Origin: JAIOQJ01 sp963718635
GTDB lineage: Bacteria > Planctomycetota > Planctomycetia > Gemmatales > Gemmataceae
DNA: 64,000 bases
Reading direction: 5' to 3'
Assembly: GCA_963718635.1 (NCBI GenBank)
Contig: OY970367.1
Span: 5,580,001 to 5,644,000 of the forward strand
Below, in pieces: positions 56,095 to 64,000 of this stretch (positions are counted from its first letter, which is position 1; the number at the start of each line of letters is the position of its first letter). A program made the position numbers and the translations under genes. The notes beneath the pieces were generated by a model. That model saw only the letters and a list, made by a program, of their open reading frames with translations, did no database searches and was not told the DNA's origin.

Positions 56095-56914
56095 TGAATT
56101 CGACCCGTTCTCCGCCGGCGATGGTGATCGCGGCAGCTAGTTTCTTCGGATCGATCGAAGAGGGGAGCAGTCTAACAGCGCCATCAACCATTGCCGCACT
56201 GATACTACCGATGTGACCACCGAAGCGGGGGCGGCCGTCGGATTGCACCTTGTCGGCCGGGCCGAAATAGCGCAAAGTCGACTCGCCGCCGCGAGCCCAT
56301 GGGCCGGGGTTATAGTGCGTTTCCAGCAGGGCAATCGTATTGGATGTGCCATCGGTGATCATCGAATCCGTTGTTTCGCGGTCGTAACCCATGAAGCCGT
56401 TGCCGGCAGTGTTAGGAGGTTGCGCAGCCGATTCGAAGTCGATTCCGGACATCGCCACATAATGAGTCACCGCCTTTTCCGTCGCACTATCCTTGGCTGA
56501 ACGACAGCAAAACAGTTTGACTGATGTCTGCGCTGGCTGCAGGTTGCCGATGTACCCACTTTTGAAGTCGAACCGCTGATGGAGGTTACCCTGCTCCAAG
56601 TAGGGCAATAGCTCAACCATCCAACTGAGCCGCTCTTCGGGGGTTAATCCGGGTCCCGAACAACCCGGCGGATATGTATGCTCAGCCATGGCACCCGGGG
56701 GCGCCAACGCCGGGGTGGCCGCCGGTGTTTGCGTGGACTCAAACGATTGCAACGCGAGCATAATCTGTTTGAGATTGTTGATGCATTGTGCACGTTGGGC
56801 AGGCTCGCGAACGTGACGCACGGCCGGCAGCATGAGGCCAATCAGGATGACCACGAGGCCGATTACGATCAGAACTTTAGTAAGAGTATTTCCGTTGCGT
56901 GCTGAGCGAGACAT
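56084..56914 (-). CDS. DUF1559 protein with degenerate prepilin signal
   Basis: The 276-residue protein has the DUF1559 arrangement (LPAVRHVREPAQRAQCINNL, KQIMLALQSFES) and the C-terminal GGHIGSISAAMVDGAVRLLP region. The normal start GFTLIELLV is replaced by GNTLTKVLIVIGLVVILIGL, so the cleavage-site Phe and the Glu needed for pilin assembly are Asn and Lys. The H-x9-DG end is kept in modified form. Cleavage and assembly are therefore doubtful. It precedes the DUF2306 gene and overlaps it. Confidence 0.85.
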   Translation of the reverse strand: MSRSARNGNTLTKVLIVIGLVVILIGLMLPAVRHVREPAQRAQCINNLKQIMLALQSFESTQTPAATPALAPPGAMAEHTYPPGCSGPGLTPEERLSWMVELLPYLEQGNLHQRFDFKSGYIGNLQPAQTSVKLFCCRSAKDSATEKAVTHYVAMSGIDFESAAQPPNTAGNGFMGYDRETTDSMITDGTSNTIALLETHYNPGPWARGGESTLRYFGPADKVQSDGRPRFGGHIGSISAAMVDGAVRLLPSSIDPKKLAAAITIAGGERVEFNGY

Positions 56915-56970
56915 GGATGACTCCTAATCGAGGTTTGTCCGAAGTTGGATGTTTTATGCGGAGCCTGCCA

Positions 56971-57751
56971 TCAGCCTCTCCGTTTCTTCAACTTTCGAAA
57001 TCGGGCAGAAGTTAAACCCGTAGCTTTTATAATCATTTCGTTGGCTAGGTCCATCTCAAGGAGCGTCATCGCCATTTCGGTCCGTGCTTTTTCCATTCCT
57101 TCTTCCAGGGCTTCCTGGTAGACCCGAGTCTGCCGAACGTTGCTTACTTGTAACATTGTTTCAATCTCCTTTCACGTCCAGTGGGGAAACTGGTGCAGAA
57201 TGACTGTTTCAATAAATTTTATAACAGTTTTGCGCATCTGGGCCGGGCGCTTTGATGCGAGCACTGCGCGGCACCATCGCTTTAGCTTTTCTAGTGCCGC
57301 TTGGGGCTTGGCCGCGATTAATTCCAGCACGCCCAGTTCGAACTGATCCGGCTGCGCGGAAGGCAATTCATCCTGGTAAATACGCACCAGTTGTTCCGAA
57401 TCGATCAGACAACGGTAAGGTTTCAGATTGTCTTGTTCCATCGCGCGATTCGGATAGATCACCACCGCGACCCAATCCTGTTTTGGATCGCCGTTCGAGG
57501 AATCTTCCGATCTTCGAGAGCAGATTGGCATAGACCTTTTCAGATGCATAATGCTGAGCTTCCCAAATATACGCCGGGCCATCATTCGAGTGCTGCGGCA
57601 GAAAAACGCCGTCGTGCCGGACCGCCGTTTCCTTGTATTCGATTGCTTTCAACTCGTAACGAGCGGCATCACTCGTCGGACGGCCGACCAGTTGAAAGAA
57701 GCTGCCTGGCATTTCTTTGAAGAAGCTGAAAAACAGCGAGTCGCGTTTCAT
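56971..57751 (-). pseudogene. DUF2887 (Rpn/PD-(D/E)XK transposase-like) gene with a frameshift and an in-frame stop
   Basis: The first part (MKRDSLFFSFFKEMPGSFF, RHDGVFLPQ, AYIWEAQ) shows the PD-(D/E)XK nuclease core with Asp and E-x-Q. After a one-base change near 57503 it continues as DPKQDWVAVVIYPNRAMEQD, YRCLIDSEQLVRIYQDEL and ELGVLELI. A TGA at 57172-57174 then interrupts VILHQFPHWT before KEIETMLQVSNVRQTRVYQE, the usual C-terminal helix, which ends at 56971. Rpn-like proteins are linked to recombination. With two lesions of different kinds the gene is likely dead. Confidence 0.75.
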
Positions 57752-57830
57752 CCATCATTACCTGTTAAAGGGTCTGGCCTGCTATAGCTGCAAACACCTC
57801 TGATTACCTCGCGAATGCGATGTTAACCAA

Positions 57831-58038
57831 TCACTTATTTGCCACCGCAAACAACGATTTCTCCGTCATGATGTAGAGCACGCCATTGGCGACGATGGGC
57901 GTGGTGCGTATCGGTTCGTCGAGTTGGATCTTGGCGATCCGATACTTCCTTTCGATCTCTTGGCGCACTTCTTTCAGCTTGTTGCCGGCCGACTTTTCGT
58001 CGGGTTCTTTGGAAGCGATCTCGACTTCATCGATGGGG
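57831..58038 (-). pseudogene. C-terminal remnant of a PQQ-type beta-propeller protein
   Basis: The frame to the TGA at 57831-57833 reads VEIASKEPDEKSAGNKLKEV, then IQLDEPIRTTPIVANGVLYI and MTEKSLFAVANK, the last blade of an outer-membrane-protein-assembly-like PQQ repeat protein. It has no start and is cut at about 58038, where a long hairpin repeat begins. The rest of the gene is missing. Confidence 0.65.
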
Positions 58039-58110
58039 AGACAGAAAAGGTGTCAGGACGTCAGGACCCTTTGATTCCGTTGCACGGAATCAAAGGGTCC
58101 TGACACCTTT
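58035..58110. repeat. Long hairpin with GGTGTCAGGAC arms
   Basis: A long imperfect hairpin: the arm CAGAAAAGGTGTCAGGA... at 58041 pairs with ...TCCTGACACCTTTTCTG, and the centre CTTTGATTCCGTTGCACGGAATCAAAG forms its top. The left arm has an extra 8 bases. It sits exactly where the PQQ gene remnant breaks off and resembles the family F element at 53375. Confidence 0.8.
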
Positions 58111-58296
58111 TCTGTTCCCCTTTCGAATGTTCAAATAGGTGTTTTTGAAGTAGAGAGCTTGGAACGCCGAAAAAATATTTCCGAATTCGAGCGCGCCTAA
58201 GCTGGTATGTCGGGAATTTCGGAATGCGGAATTCGGAACGCGGAATGAAAACAAAGAAACTAAGACACGACAAAAAGATATCGGCAGAAAGATTAT

Positions 58297-58494
58297 CTCG
58301 TTACGCGGCTCTGCCGCGTAACGGGTCGTCGAGGCTCTGCCTCGCGGGAGACGTTGCGTACTAAAGCGATGGTCGCCTTTCAGTGCGCGAAAGAAAACCT
58401 TCCGCGGAGCGAAAGGCGACTTTGAGGGGTTTTCACTGACCCTTCGGGAAATATTTCCCGAAGGGCGTTTCCAATTATTTCGTGGGAAAACGCG
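58297..58494. repeat. Composite repeat G, copy 2
   Basis: Same order as copy 1 at 55225: family E palindromes (ACGCGGCTCTGCCGCGT and CGAGGCTCTGCCTCG), CTAAAGCGATGGTCGCCTTT, the GAAAGGCGAC palindrome half, the CCTTCGGGAAATATTTCCCG palindrome (58440-58465) and a TCGTGGGAAAACGCG tail. Both copies have the same orientation. Confidence 0.8.
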
Positions 58495-58513
58495 TGATGA
58501 GAATACAAAACCG

Positions 58514-58600
58514 GTTAGCCGCGACGCGAAGGCTTTGCGCAGCGGAGCGCTTTCGGCAAGAAATCGCTCCGCTGCGCAAAGCCTTCGCGTCGCGGCTAAC
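58514..58600. repeat. Perfect 36-base inverted repeat
   Basis: Arms 58514-58549 and 58565-58600 are exact reverse complements (starting GTTAGCCGCGACGCGAAGGC), around a 15-base loop. It is GC-rich and far longer than a normal terminator. It sits at the left edge of the hairpin chain and the right edge of composite repeat G. Confidence 0.9.
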
Positions 58601-58635
58601 GCAACGTTGCATGGACGGATTAAGATTCGGCATGA

Positions 58636-58844
58636 AAGTGTGAACGGTTCACACTTGAGTGGGAACGTTACCACTTCGAACGGTTCGCAGTCAGTCTGGA
58701 GTCTGACTGTAAAAGATTTACAGTGGAGTCGATTTGACTTCGATCCGAGCCTCACTAGCAACAATGCTAGTGAGACTTGAGATTCGGCATGAAAGTGTGA
58801 ACGGTTCACACTCAAGTGAAAACGTTTTCACTCCGAACGGTTCG
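58636..58844. repeat. Chain of about ten consecutive short hairpins
   Basis: In 209 bases I count ten adjacent stem-loops. Clear ones are 58636-58656 (9-bp stem, loop CGG), 58658-58675, 58677-58687, 58688-58709, 58707-58723 (7-bp, loop AGA), 58751-58774 (10-bp, loop ACAA), 58794-58812 and 58815-58832 (perfect AGTGAAAACGTTTTCACT). Two near copies of a three-hairpin block (58636-58687 and 58794-58844) flank the rest. No gene is supported between 58039 and 58942. Confidence 0.8.
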
Positions 58845-58942
58845 CAGTCGAAAGATTGGGCGAGTGGAACGGTGTGGGTTTCGCAAAGCCTTGCTGGTTT
58901 ACGCCAAGCATTAACCCGATTGCTTACGCAATTCGGCCCGCC

Positions 58943-60040
58943 TCAGTTAGCGTTCAGTCGCCGGCCGATAAGAAGCACGCCGGCGAGGAGTGCTAATCGC
59001 CCTCCACACTGGAGCCAGAGTTGCCACTGGGACTCGCCTGCCAGATTGGGTATGGCACGCACGATGATGAAACACATGACTGCCCTCAGCGCCAGGGCGT
59101 TTTGACTTCGATGAGCGCAGGTTGCCACCCAGACAACCACCGGAATCAGCGTTACGTCATATTGGAACCAGGCGAGGGGATAGCTCAACATGGCGACGGT
59201 AAGGGCAAGGGGAATCGCGTCGGCGGTTTGCTTCCGAATTCGTATCACAACGGCTAAAAGGGCCAGACTAATGAAGAAAAATAGGGCGCCTGCCGTGCCG
59301 CTCAGGCCGAGCACGCCTGGGATTGAACCGCATTGACTCGTGAACTTTTCCGCCAGAGAAGCTTTTTGAAGCCAGACCCACGGCCAGCAGCGGCAGACGG
59401 CGAAACTGAATCCAGCCACCACGATTGATGAAATGGCGAAAATGAGGATGCGACGCGTCGGCCATGTGCTCGCACTGGTCGCCGAAGCAAATAGAAAAGG
59501 CCGGACCAGGCAGGCGACTCCAAGCACGATGCCGGATCCGGTCGCGTTTTGTTGCCGGAGGCATTGCCAGAGAACGGTGGTCAACAAAACGAGCAATCCG
59601 ACGGGTTGACCCCAATCAAGCCCCTGCCAGAACGGCGCCCAGATGGCAAAGGCCCCGCCGGCTGCCGCATAGCGCCAGCCGGAACAGGCAAACAGCCGCC
59701 CCATCCAGTTCCAAGCGATCGCCATCGACAGAATTTGAACGCCTTGGATAACGCGCCAAGCGATGACAAAAGGCATTGCCGCCACCGGCAGCGTCAGAAA
59801 AATGGCAATGGGAGGATGCGGATTGTACGAGACCGATTGTCCGTGACTGGGCGGGAAACCGTTCGCTTCACGCAAGGAGACTAAATCCTGGTAAGGGTCT
59901 TCACCTGCCAGAAGAGCACGAGCCGACAAGTAATCTTGGATCAAGTCTTCGCCTTGGCCCATCGACTGCCATAACGGGATGAATGCCAACCCGCTAAGCA
60001 AACAGGTCGTGACTAATACTTCAGCGGAAAATCGACTCAT
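58943..60040 (-). CDS. GT87-family (DUF2029) membrane glycosyltransferase
   Basis: The 365-residue polytopic protein has about ten hydrophobic helices and the GT87 pattern: GEDLIQDYLSARALLAGEDP (the Asp near the start is the likely catalytic base), SYNPHPPIAIFLTLPVAAMP and GLDWGQPVGLLVLL. Members use polyprenyl-phosphate sugars, often mannose, at the membrane. ATG 60040 (MSRFSAEV) fits the signal-like first helix; the frame is open to 60106. A second GT-C enzyme lies at 39262. Confidence 0.85.
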   Translation of the reverse strand: MSRFSAEVLVTTCLLSGLAFIPLWQSMGQGEDLIQDYLSARALLAGEDPYQDLVSLREANGFPPSHGQSVSYNPHPPIAIFLTLPVAAMPFVIAWRVIQGVQILSMAIAWNWMGRLFACSGWRYAAAGGAFAIWAPFWQGLDWGQPVGLLVLLTTVLWQCLRQQNATGSGIVLGVACLVRPFLFASATSASTWPTRRILIFAISSIVVAGFSFAVCRCWPWVWLQKASLAEKFTSQCGSIPGVLGLSGTAGALFFFISLALLAVVIRIRKQTADAIPLALTVAMLSYPLAWFQYDVTLIPVVVWVATCAHRSQNALALRAVMCFIIVRAIPNLAGESQWQLWLQCGGRLALLAGVLLIGRRLNAN

Positions 60041-60374
60041 TGATGATCTCACAAGCGCAAGGCCTCTCGATTTACCCCATCGTTTTCTCTTACAATGTTG
60101 GAACATAACGCCAAGGCAACAACAATGAAAGCGGGCTTGGTCAATTATCGTACGGCCCCACTTGATCTCAACATAAATTGGTCAAAGCCACCCTAAAAAC
60201 ATCAAAATGGCATCTTTGCGGCGAGGAAACATTGCGTTAAACACTATAATCAGGAAACAGGCGGTTTCATCTATAATTGGTTGCCGGCGTGGCCCCTGCC
60301 AAGTCTGGTCCGTGGCATAGAATTTTGTTAAGACGCCGAGAGCGATTTCCGCTCCAAAAGAAAGGTGCGAACTC
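60041..60374. other. 334-base divergent intergenic region
   Basis: The region between the GT87 gene and the divergent DUF1592 gene has no supported open frame. It includes an AT-richer part around 60160-60260. Promoters for both directions are expected, but no convincing -35/-10 pair was found. AAAGG at 60361-60365 is the likely ribosome-binding site of the next gene. Confidence 0.5.
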
Positions 60375-62300
60375 GTGCGACGCGTATATCTGCTTGCGAC
60401 TCTGACGCTATTCTTTGCTTGCAGTCTAACGCGTGCCGAGCAGGAGATGTTAGGTTTTGCCGAGGTGAGGTCGTTTGCGAGCAATTACTGCAACAAATGC
60501 CACGGCGATAAAGTCCAGAAGAATGGCATCAACCTGGCGCCCTTTACCGACGAAAAATCAATGCTGCGCCAGCGCAAGCTTTGGCGTGAAGTGGTGGCGC
60601 AGGTAAAGTCAGGGGAGATGCCGCCCGAAGATCAGAAGCAGCCTTCCAAAGAAAGCCGCGACCGGTTCATCCTCTGGGTGACGCGGAAGCTCGACGCGGC
60701 GGACAAGGCCGACCGCGAGCAGCCCGATCCAGGTCGGGTGGTTGTGCGACGGCTTACGCGCAGCGAATACAACCACAGCGTTCGCGACTTGCTGGGAACC
60801 GATTTCGATATTGCCGGCGCTGTCGGGATGGCGGACGATCCCGTTGGAGAGGCGTTCGACAATCTCGCAGAAGCGTTGAACTTCTCGGAAGCGCTGATGG
60901 AAAAGTATTTCGCCGCGGCCGATTTGGCGATCGAAAAACTCTATTCGACAGCCTTGAAGAAGGGGCAAAAGCAAAAACCTACTGAGCCGTTGCCGTTATT
61001 TGATGTCATTGTTTTTGCCAAGCCCGGCGCCGAGCTGAGCGCTCGTGATGCGGCCAGGCAAGTGATCAAGCGCCTTGCCCGGCGAGCGTATCGTCGCTCA
61101 ACGGAAGAACGCGACATTGATCGGCTGCTCAAGTTACACGATGCCGGCATCGCCAAGGGCCACAGTTATGAAGAGGCCCTAAAACCCGTTCTCAAAGCGG
61201 TATTGGTCTCACCAAACTTTTTATTGCGAATCGAGCGCAATCGCGCGAAAAATGGGAATGCGGCATATCGCATCAGCGATGATGAACTCGCGGTCCGTCT
61301 CTCGTATTTCCTTTGGTCGACGATGCCCGATGCCGAGTTGTTCGAACTTGCAGATAAGGGCGAATTGAGCAAGCCTGATGTCTTCGAGAAGCAGGTTCGT
61401 CGGCTGCTGGCGGATCCGAAGGCTCGCGCTCTCACCGAATCGTTCGCCGATCAGTGGTTGTTGTTGCGCAAACTGCCCGAGGCTCGGCCATCAACCGAAT
61501 TCTTTCCGACGCTGACACCCCGTTTACGGCAGGCCATGGCCGACGAAGTCAGCACGTTCTTCGACAAACTCCGTGTCGAAGATCGCGGCCTGCTCGACCT
61601 ACTCGACTCTGATTACACCTACGTCAATGCCGAACTTGCACGGCATTACGGCATCACCGGCGTTATGGATGGACCCTTTCAGCGAGTCGCCTTGACCGAT
61701 CCTAGCCGCGGCGGTCTGCTTGGCATGGCTGCCATGCACACATTGACTTCTCATACCAGTCGGACCAGCCCGACCCTTCGCGGCAAGTATATTCTCAGCG
61801 TGATCTTGGGAACTCCACCGCCGCCGCCGCCGCCCGATGCCGGTGTGATCGACGAATCCAAGAAAGGGAAGGACGCGGCAACATTCCGAGAACAACTCAA
61901 AATGCACGCCAGCCAGAGTGCGTGCGCCAACTGTCATGCCCGCATTGACCCGCTCGGCTTCGGACTCGAAAACTTTGACGCAATCGGACGATTTCGCAAA
62001 TCGGGTGGCGCGGTTGATGCCTCCGGCAAGCTGCCGACCGGCGAGGCCTTCAATGGCCCGAAAGAGTTAAAGCAAGTTCTATTGAAGCGCAAAGGTCAAT
62101 TCGTTCGCAACTTGAGCGCACGGATGCTCTCGTATGCGCTTGGCCGCGAGATCGAACAGGCGGACGAGCCCGTGCTCAACAATATCGTGGCCGATCTGGA
62201 ATCGCACGACTATCGCTTTTCACGGTTGATACTCGGCATCGTGCAGAGCTACCCGTTTCAGCATCGTCGCAATCTGAGGGCGGAAGAGACGAGAGAGTGA
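60375..62300 (+). CDS. DUF1592/DUF1588/DUF1585 heme protein (exported)
   Basis: The intact 641-residue protein starts at a GTG (60375) with AAAGG at 60361-60365. It has a signal peptide (VYLLATLTLFFACSLTRAE), a cytochrome-c-like N-terminus (NYCNKCHGDK), the DUF1587 segment (RRLTRSEYNHSVRDLLGTDF), DUF1592 (YRISDDELAVRLSYFLWSTM), DUF1588 with a second heme site (SACANCHARIDPLGFGLE) and DUF1585 (RMLSYALGREIEQADEPVLN). Unlike the paralogue at 20543 it has no PA14 domain and its frame is unbroken. It pairs with the DUF1501 gene 145 bases downstream. Confidence 0.92.
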   Translation: MRRVYLLATLTLFFACSLTRAEQEMLGFAEVRSFASNYCNKCHGDKVQKNGINLAPFTDEKSMLRQRKLWREVVAQVKSGEMPPEDQKQPSKESRDRFILWVTRKLDAADKADREQPDPGRVVVRRLTRSEYNHSVRDLLGTDFDIAGAVGMADDPVGEAFDNLAEALNFSEALMEKYFAAADLAIEKLYSTALKKGQKQKPTEPLPLFDVIVFAKPGAELSARDAARQVIKRLARRAYRRSTEERDIDRLLKLHDAGIAKGHSYEEALKPVLKAVLVSPNFLLRIERNRAKNGNAAYRISDDELAVRLSYFLWSTMPDAELFELADKGELSKPDVFEKQVRRLLADPKARALTESFADQWLLLRKLPEARPSTEFFPTLTPRLRQAMADEVSTFFDKLRVEDRGLLDLLDSDYTYVNAELARHYGITGVMDGPFQRVALTDPSRGGLLGMAAMHTLTSHTSRTSPTLRGKYILSVILGTPPPPPPPDAGVIDESKKGKDAATFREQLKMHASQSACANCHARIDPLGFGLENFDAIGRFRKSGGAVDASGKLPTGEAFNGPKELKQVLLKRKGQFVRNLSARMLSYALGREIEQADEPVLNNIVADLESHDYRFSRLILGIVQSYPFQHRRNLRAEETRE

Positions 62301-62445
62301 TAGCAGCGACAGTAGATCGACGCTCCCGTCCAGCAAAACCTTAAAAAAGGACAGCCCGGCACAAATATTCATTGACATCGACCCTCCAATTCGCTTTGCT
62401 TAACTTACCTGCCGGCTGCTGCACATTCTCCTTTAGGTCGATCAC

Positions 62446-63758
62446 ATGGATTACGCTGGATCAACTCTGACCCGTCGTGGCTTTGTACAGACCGGCTTCT
62501 CTTCAGTGATGAGCCTGGGGATGGCCGCTCTGTTGGCGGAGCGATCAAAGGGTGAAACGGCTGCACGCAAGCCAAAATCACTTATCATCGTTTTCCTCAC
62601 CGGCGCCGCCAGCCATCACGACACCTTCGACATGAAGCCTGATGCGCCCGATGAAATTCGAGGCGAGTTCAAGCCGATCGCGACATCGGTTCCCGGCCTT
62701 CAAATTTGCGAGCATCTGCCTTTAATGGCTAAGCAGATGCATCGGACGGCGCTGGTGCGATCCATGGCGCATCGGGAAACCAATCACCTTCTGGCGACCC
62801 ACCAAGTGCTCACCGGGGCTACAATTCCCGGCGGCAAGTTCGATCAAATTGCATCCCGGCACGATTGGCCCTGCTATGCCGGAGCGCTGAATTATTTTCG
62901 CCCGCGCACTGATGGCATTCCGAATGGAGTGACACTGCCGACTTTCTTGATGGAAGGGCCATTGATCTGGCCGGGCCAGCATGCGGGTTTCATCGGCGCC
63001 AAGCACGATCCCTGGCACATCAAACAAGATCCGAACAAGCCCGATTTCCGAGTGGACAGCATCCGCGCCACGGATGGCCCGCAGCGGCTGCACGATCGCC
63101 AACGCCTCTTGGAAGAGATGAACCGCCTTGGCAAAGAAGGGACTGCGCTATCCGATCAACAGCAGCAGGCATTCAATGTTCTTAGTTCGGGCAAAGTGGC
63201 TCGCGCGTTCGAACTCGAGCGCGAACCCGCCAGCGTGCGCGATCGCTATGGCCGACATTCGTTCGGGCAGTCTTTGTTGCTCGCTCGCCGATTGACGGAA
63301 GCCGGCGTGCCTATCGTGCAAGCCAATATGGGGATCGTTCAAAACTGGGACACTCACGGCAACGCTTTTCCACGTTTGAAGAGCAATCTATTGCCCGGGC
63401 TTGATTCTGGGCTCTCCGCCTTGATCGAAGATCTACACGTTCGCGGCTTGCTGGAAGATACGCTCATCGCGACGTTCGGCGAATTTGGGCGGGCACCAAA
63501 ATCACCGCCGGGGGTCGCGACCACTGGGCACGGGCGCACTTCGCCCTCTTTGCCGGCGGTGGTGTGAAGGGCGGTCAAGTGATCGGCAAGACGGATAAGA
63601 TAGGCGCCGATCCGCTGACGCCGCCATATTCTCCAATGGACTTGGGCGCTACGCTCTATTCTTCACTCGGCATCGCAGCCGACGCCGAAGTGCGCGACCA
63701 ATTGGGCCGGCCGGTTGCGCTCAATTCGGGCCGCGTTATTGACGCTATCTATGGCTAA
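62446..63758 (+). CDS. DUF1501 protein, one frameshift
   Basis: The protein of about 437 residues starts at 62446 with a Tat-like signal (DYAGSTLTRRGFVQTGFSSV). The core has KSLIIVFLTGAASHHDTFDM, QNWDTHGNAFPRLK and ATFGEFGRAP. A missing base near 63498 hides the next piece, which reads KITAGGRDHWARAHFALFAG and GGGVKGGQVIG, ending with LGATLYSSLGIAADAEVRDQ. It follows the DUF1592 gene, the common order for this family, and overlaps the convergent gene by 4 bases at the end. Confidence 0.87.
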
Positions 63759-64000
63759 ATCGCCTTTGCGCTGGCAGCGATTTTCGCTGCCAGAAAATTG
63801 ACGCCGTCCGCTCGTTGCCGCGCCGCCTCGGCGATGCCGGCATAGTCTTTCGCTTCACGACATAGCTCATACACGCCCGGACACGACATCGGCCGATTCT
63901 GTGTGGCAAGGTACTTCTTCGCCACCTCGACGGCTTCGCTCCGGCGGCCAATTCGCAGCAACAAGTTGAGATAGACCTCGGCCGGGAACGTATTGCCTTC
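63755..64000 (-). CDS. C-terminal end of a TPR-like helical protein (partial)
   Basis: The frame is open from the window edge to the stop at 63755-63757 and gives 81 residues. It is fully helical, with PAEVYLNLLLRIGRRSEAVE, VAKKYLATQNRP and CREAKDYAGIAEAARQRADG, the look of TPR or other alpha-solenoid repeats. The start lies outside the window. The C-terminal end overlaps the DUF1501 stop by 4 bases on the other strand. Confidence 0.65.
   Translation of the reverse strand, partial: EGNTFPAEVYLNLLLRIGRRSEAVEVAKKYLATQNRPMSCPGVYELCREAKDYAGIAEAARQRADGVNFLAAKIAASAKAI

Overview
The window looks like a piece of a planctomycete chromosome (class Planctomycetia; order not resolved). The evidence is the gene content: three DUF1501 proteins, one DUF1549/DUF1553 protein with a c-type heme site and EF-hands, two DUF1592/1588/1585-type heme proteins, two DUF1559 pseudopilin-like proteins, a five-heme cytochrome and planctomycete-type hypotheticals. 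Base composition is moderately GC-rich, except for an AT-richer island near 53.85-54.75 kb. No rRNA, tRNA, CRISPR array, phage module or complete insertion sequence was recognised.

Layout. 0-19 kb: DinG-like helicase, PP2C phosphatase, YhaM-like OB/HD protein, five-heme cytochrome with a polysaccharide deacetylase, TPR protein, DapA, ArsR regulator, MATE transporter, a secreted Ig-like protein, a degenerate sigma-54-activator-like protein, small membrane proteins and a second PP2C phosphatase. 19-31 kb: GT4 glycosyltransferase, DUF1592 protein, a large repeat field, a very long GH2 glycosidase, an alpha/beta hydrolase and Hsp20. 31.7-36.2 kb: accessory stretch with a HEPN gene pair, DUF1501, a putative secreted metallopeptidase, DUF433, HicB/HicA, and DUF433/DUF5615. 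36-53 kb: APC permease, DUF1559 with a HEAT lipoprotein, PIG-V-like mannosyltransferase, Gfo/Idh/MocA oxidoreductase, LipM-like acyltransferase, the DUF1501 and DUF1549/1553 pair, ArsR plus SRPBCC, TfoX-like protein, histidine kinase plus XRE response regulator, and SppA. 53-59 kb: a decayed, repeat-rich zone with truncated gene remnants, an AT-rich lipoprotein island, a transposase scrap, DUF2306 with DUF1559, a broken DUF2887 gene and a striking chain of short hairpins. 59-64 kb: GT87 glycosyltransferase, DUF1592 with DUF1501, and the end of a TPR-like protein.

About a third of the larger genes are split by one or more single-base frame changes whose two sides join into a normal family sequence. 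The events lie on both strands and in unrelated genes, so I read most as sequence or assembly indels, and annotate each gene across its break. A few (hicA, the DUF2887 gene, and the gene remnants at 53.4 and 57.8 kb) look truly damaged.

The intergenic regions carry several dispersed inverted-repeat families. They occur repeatedly in the window, often between genes, and two gene remnants end right at such a repeat.
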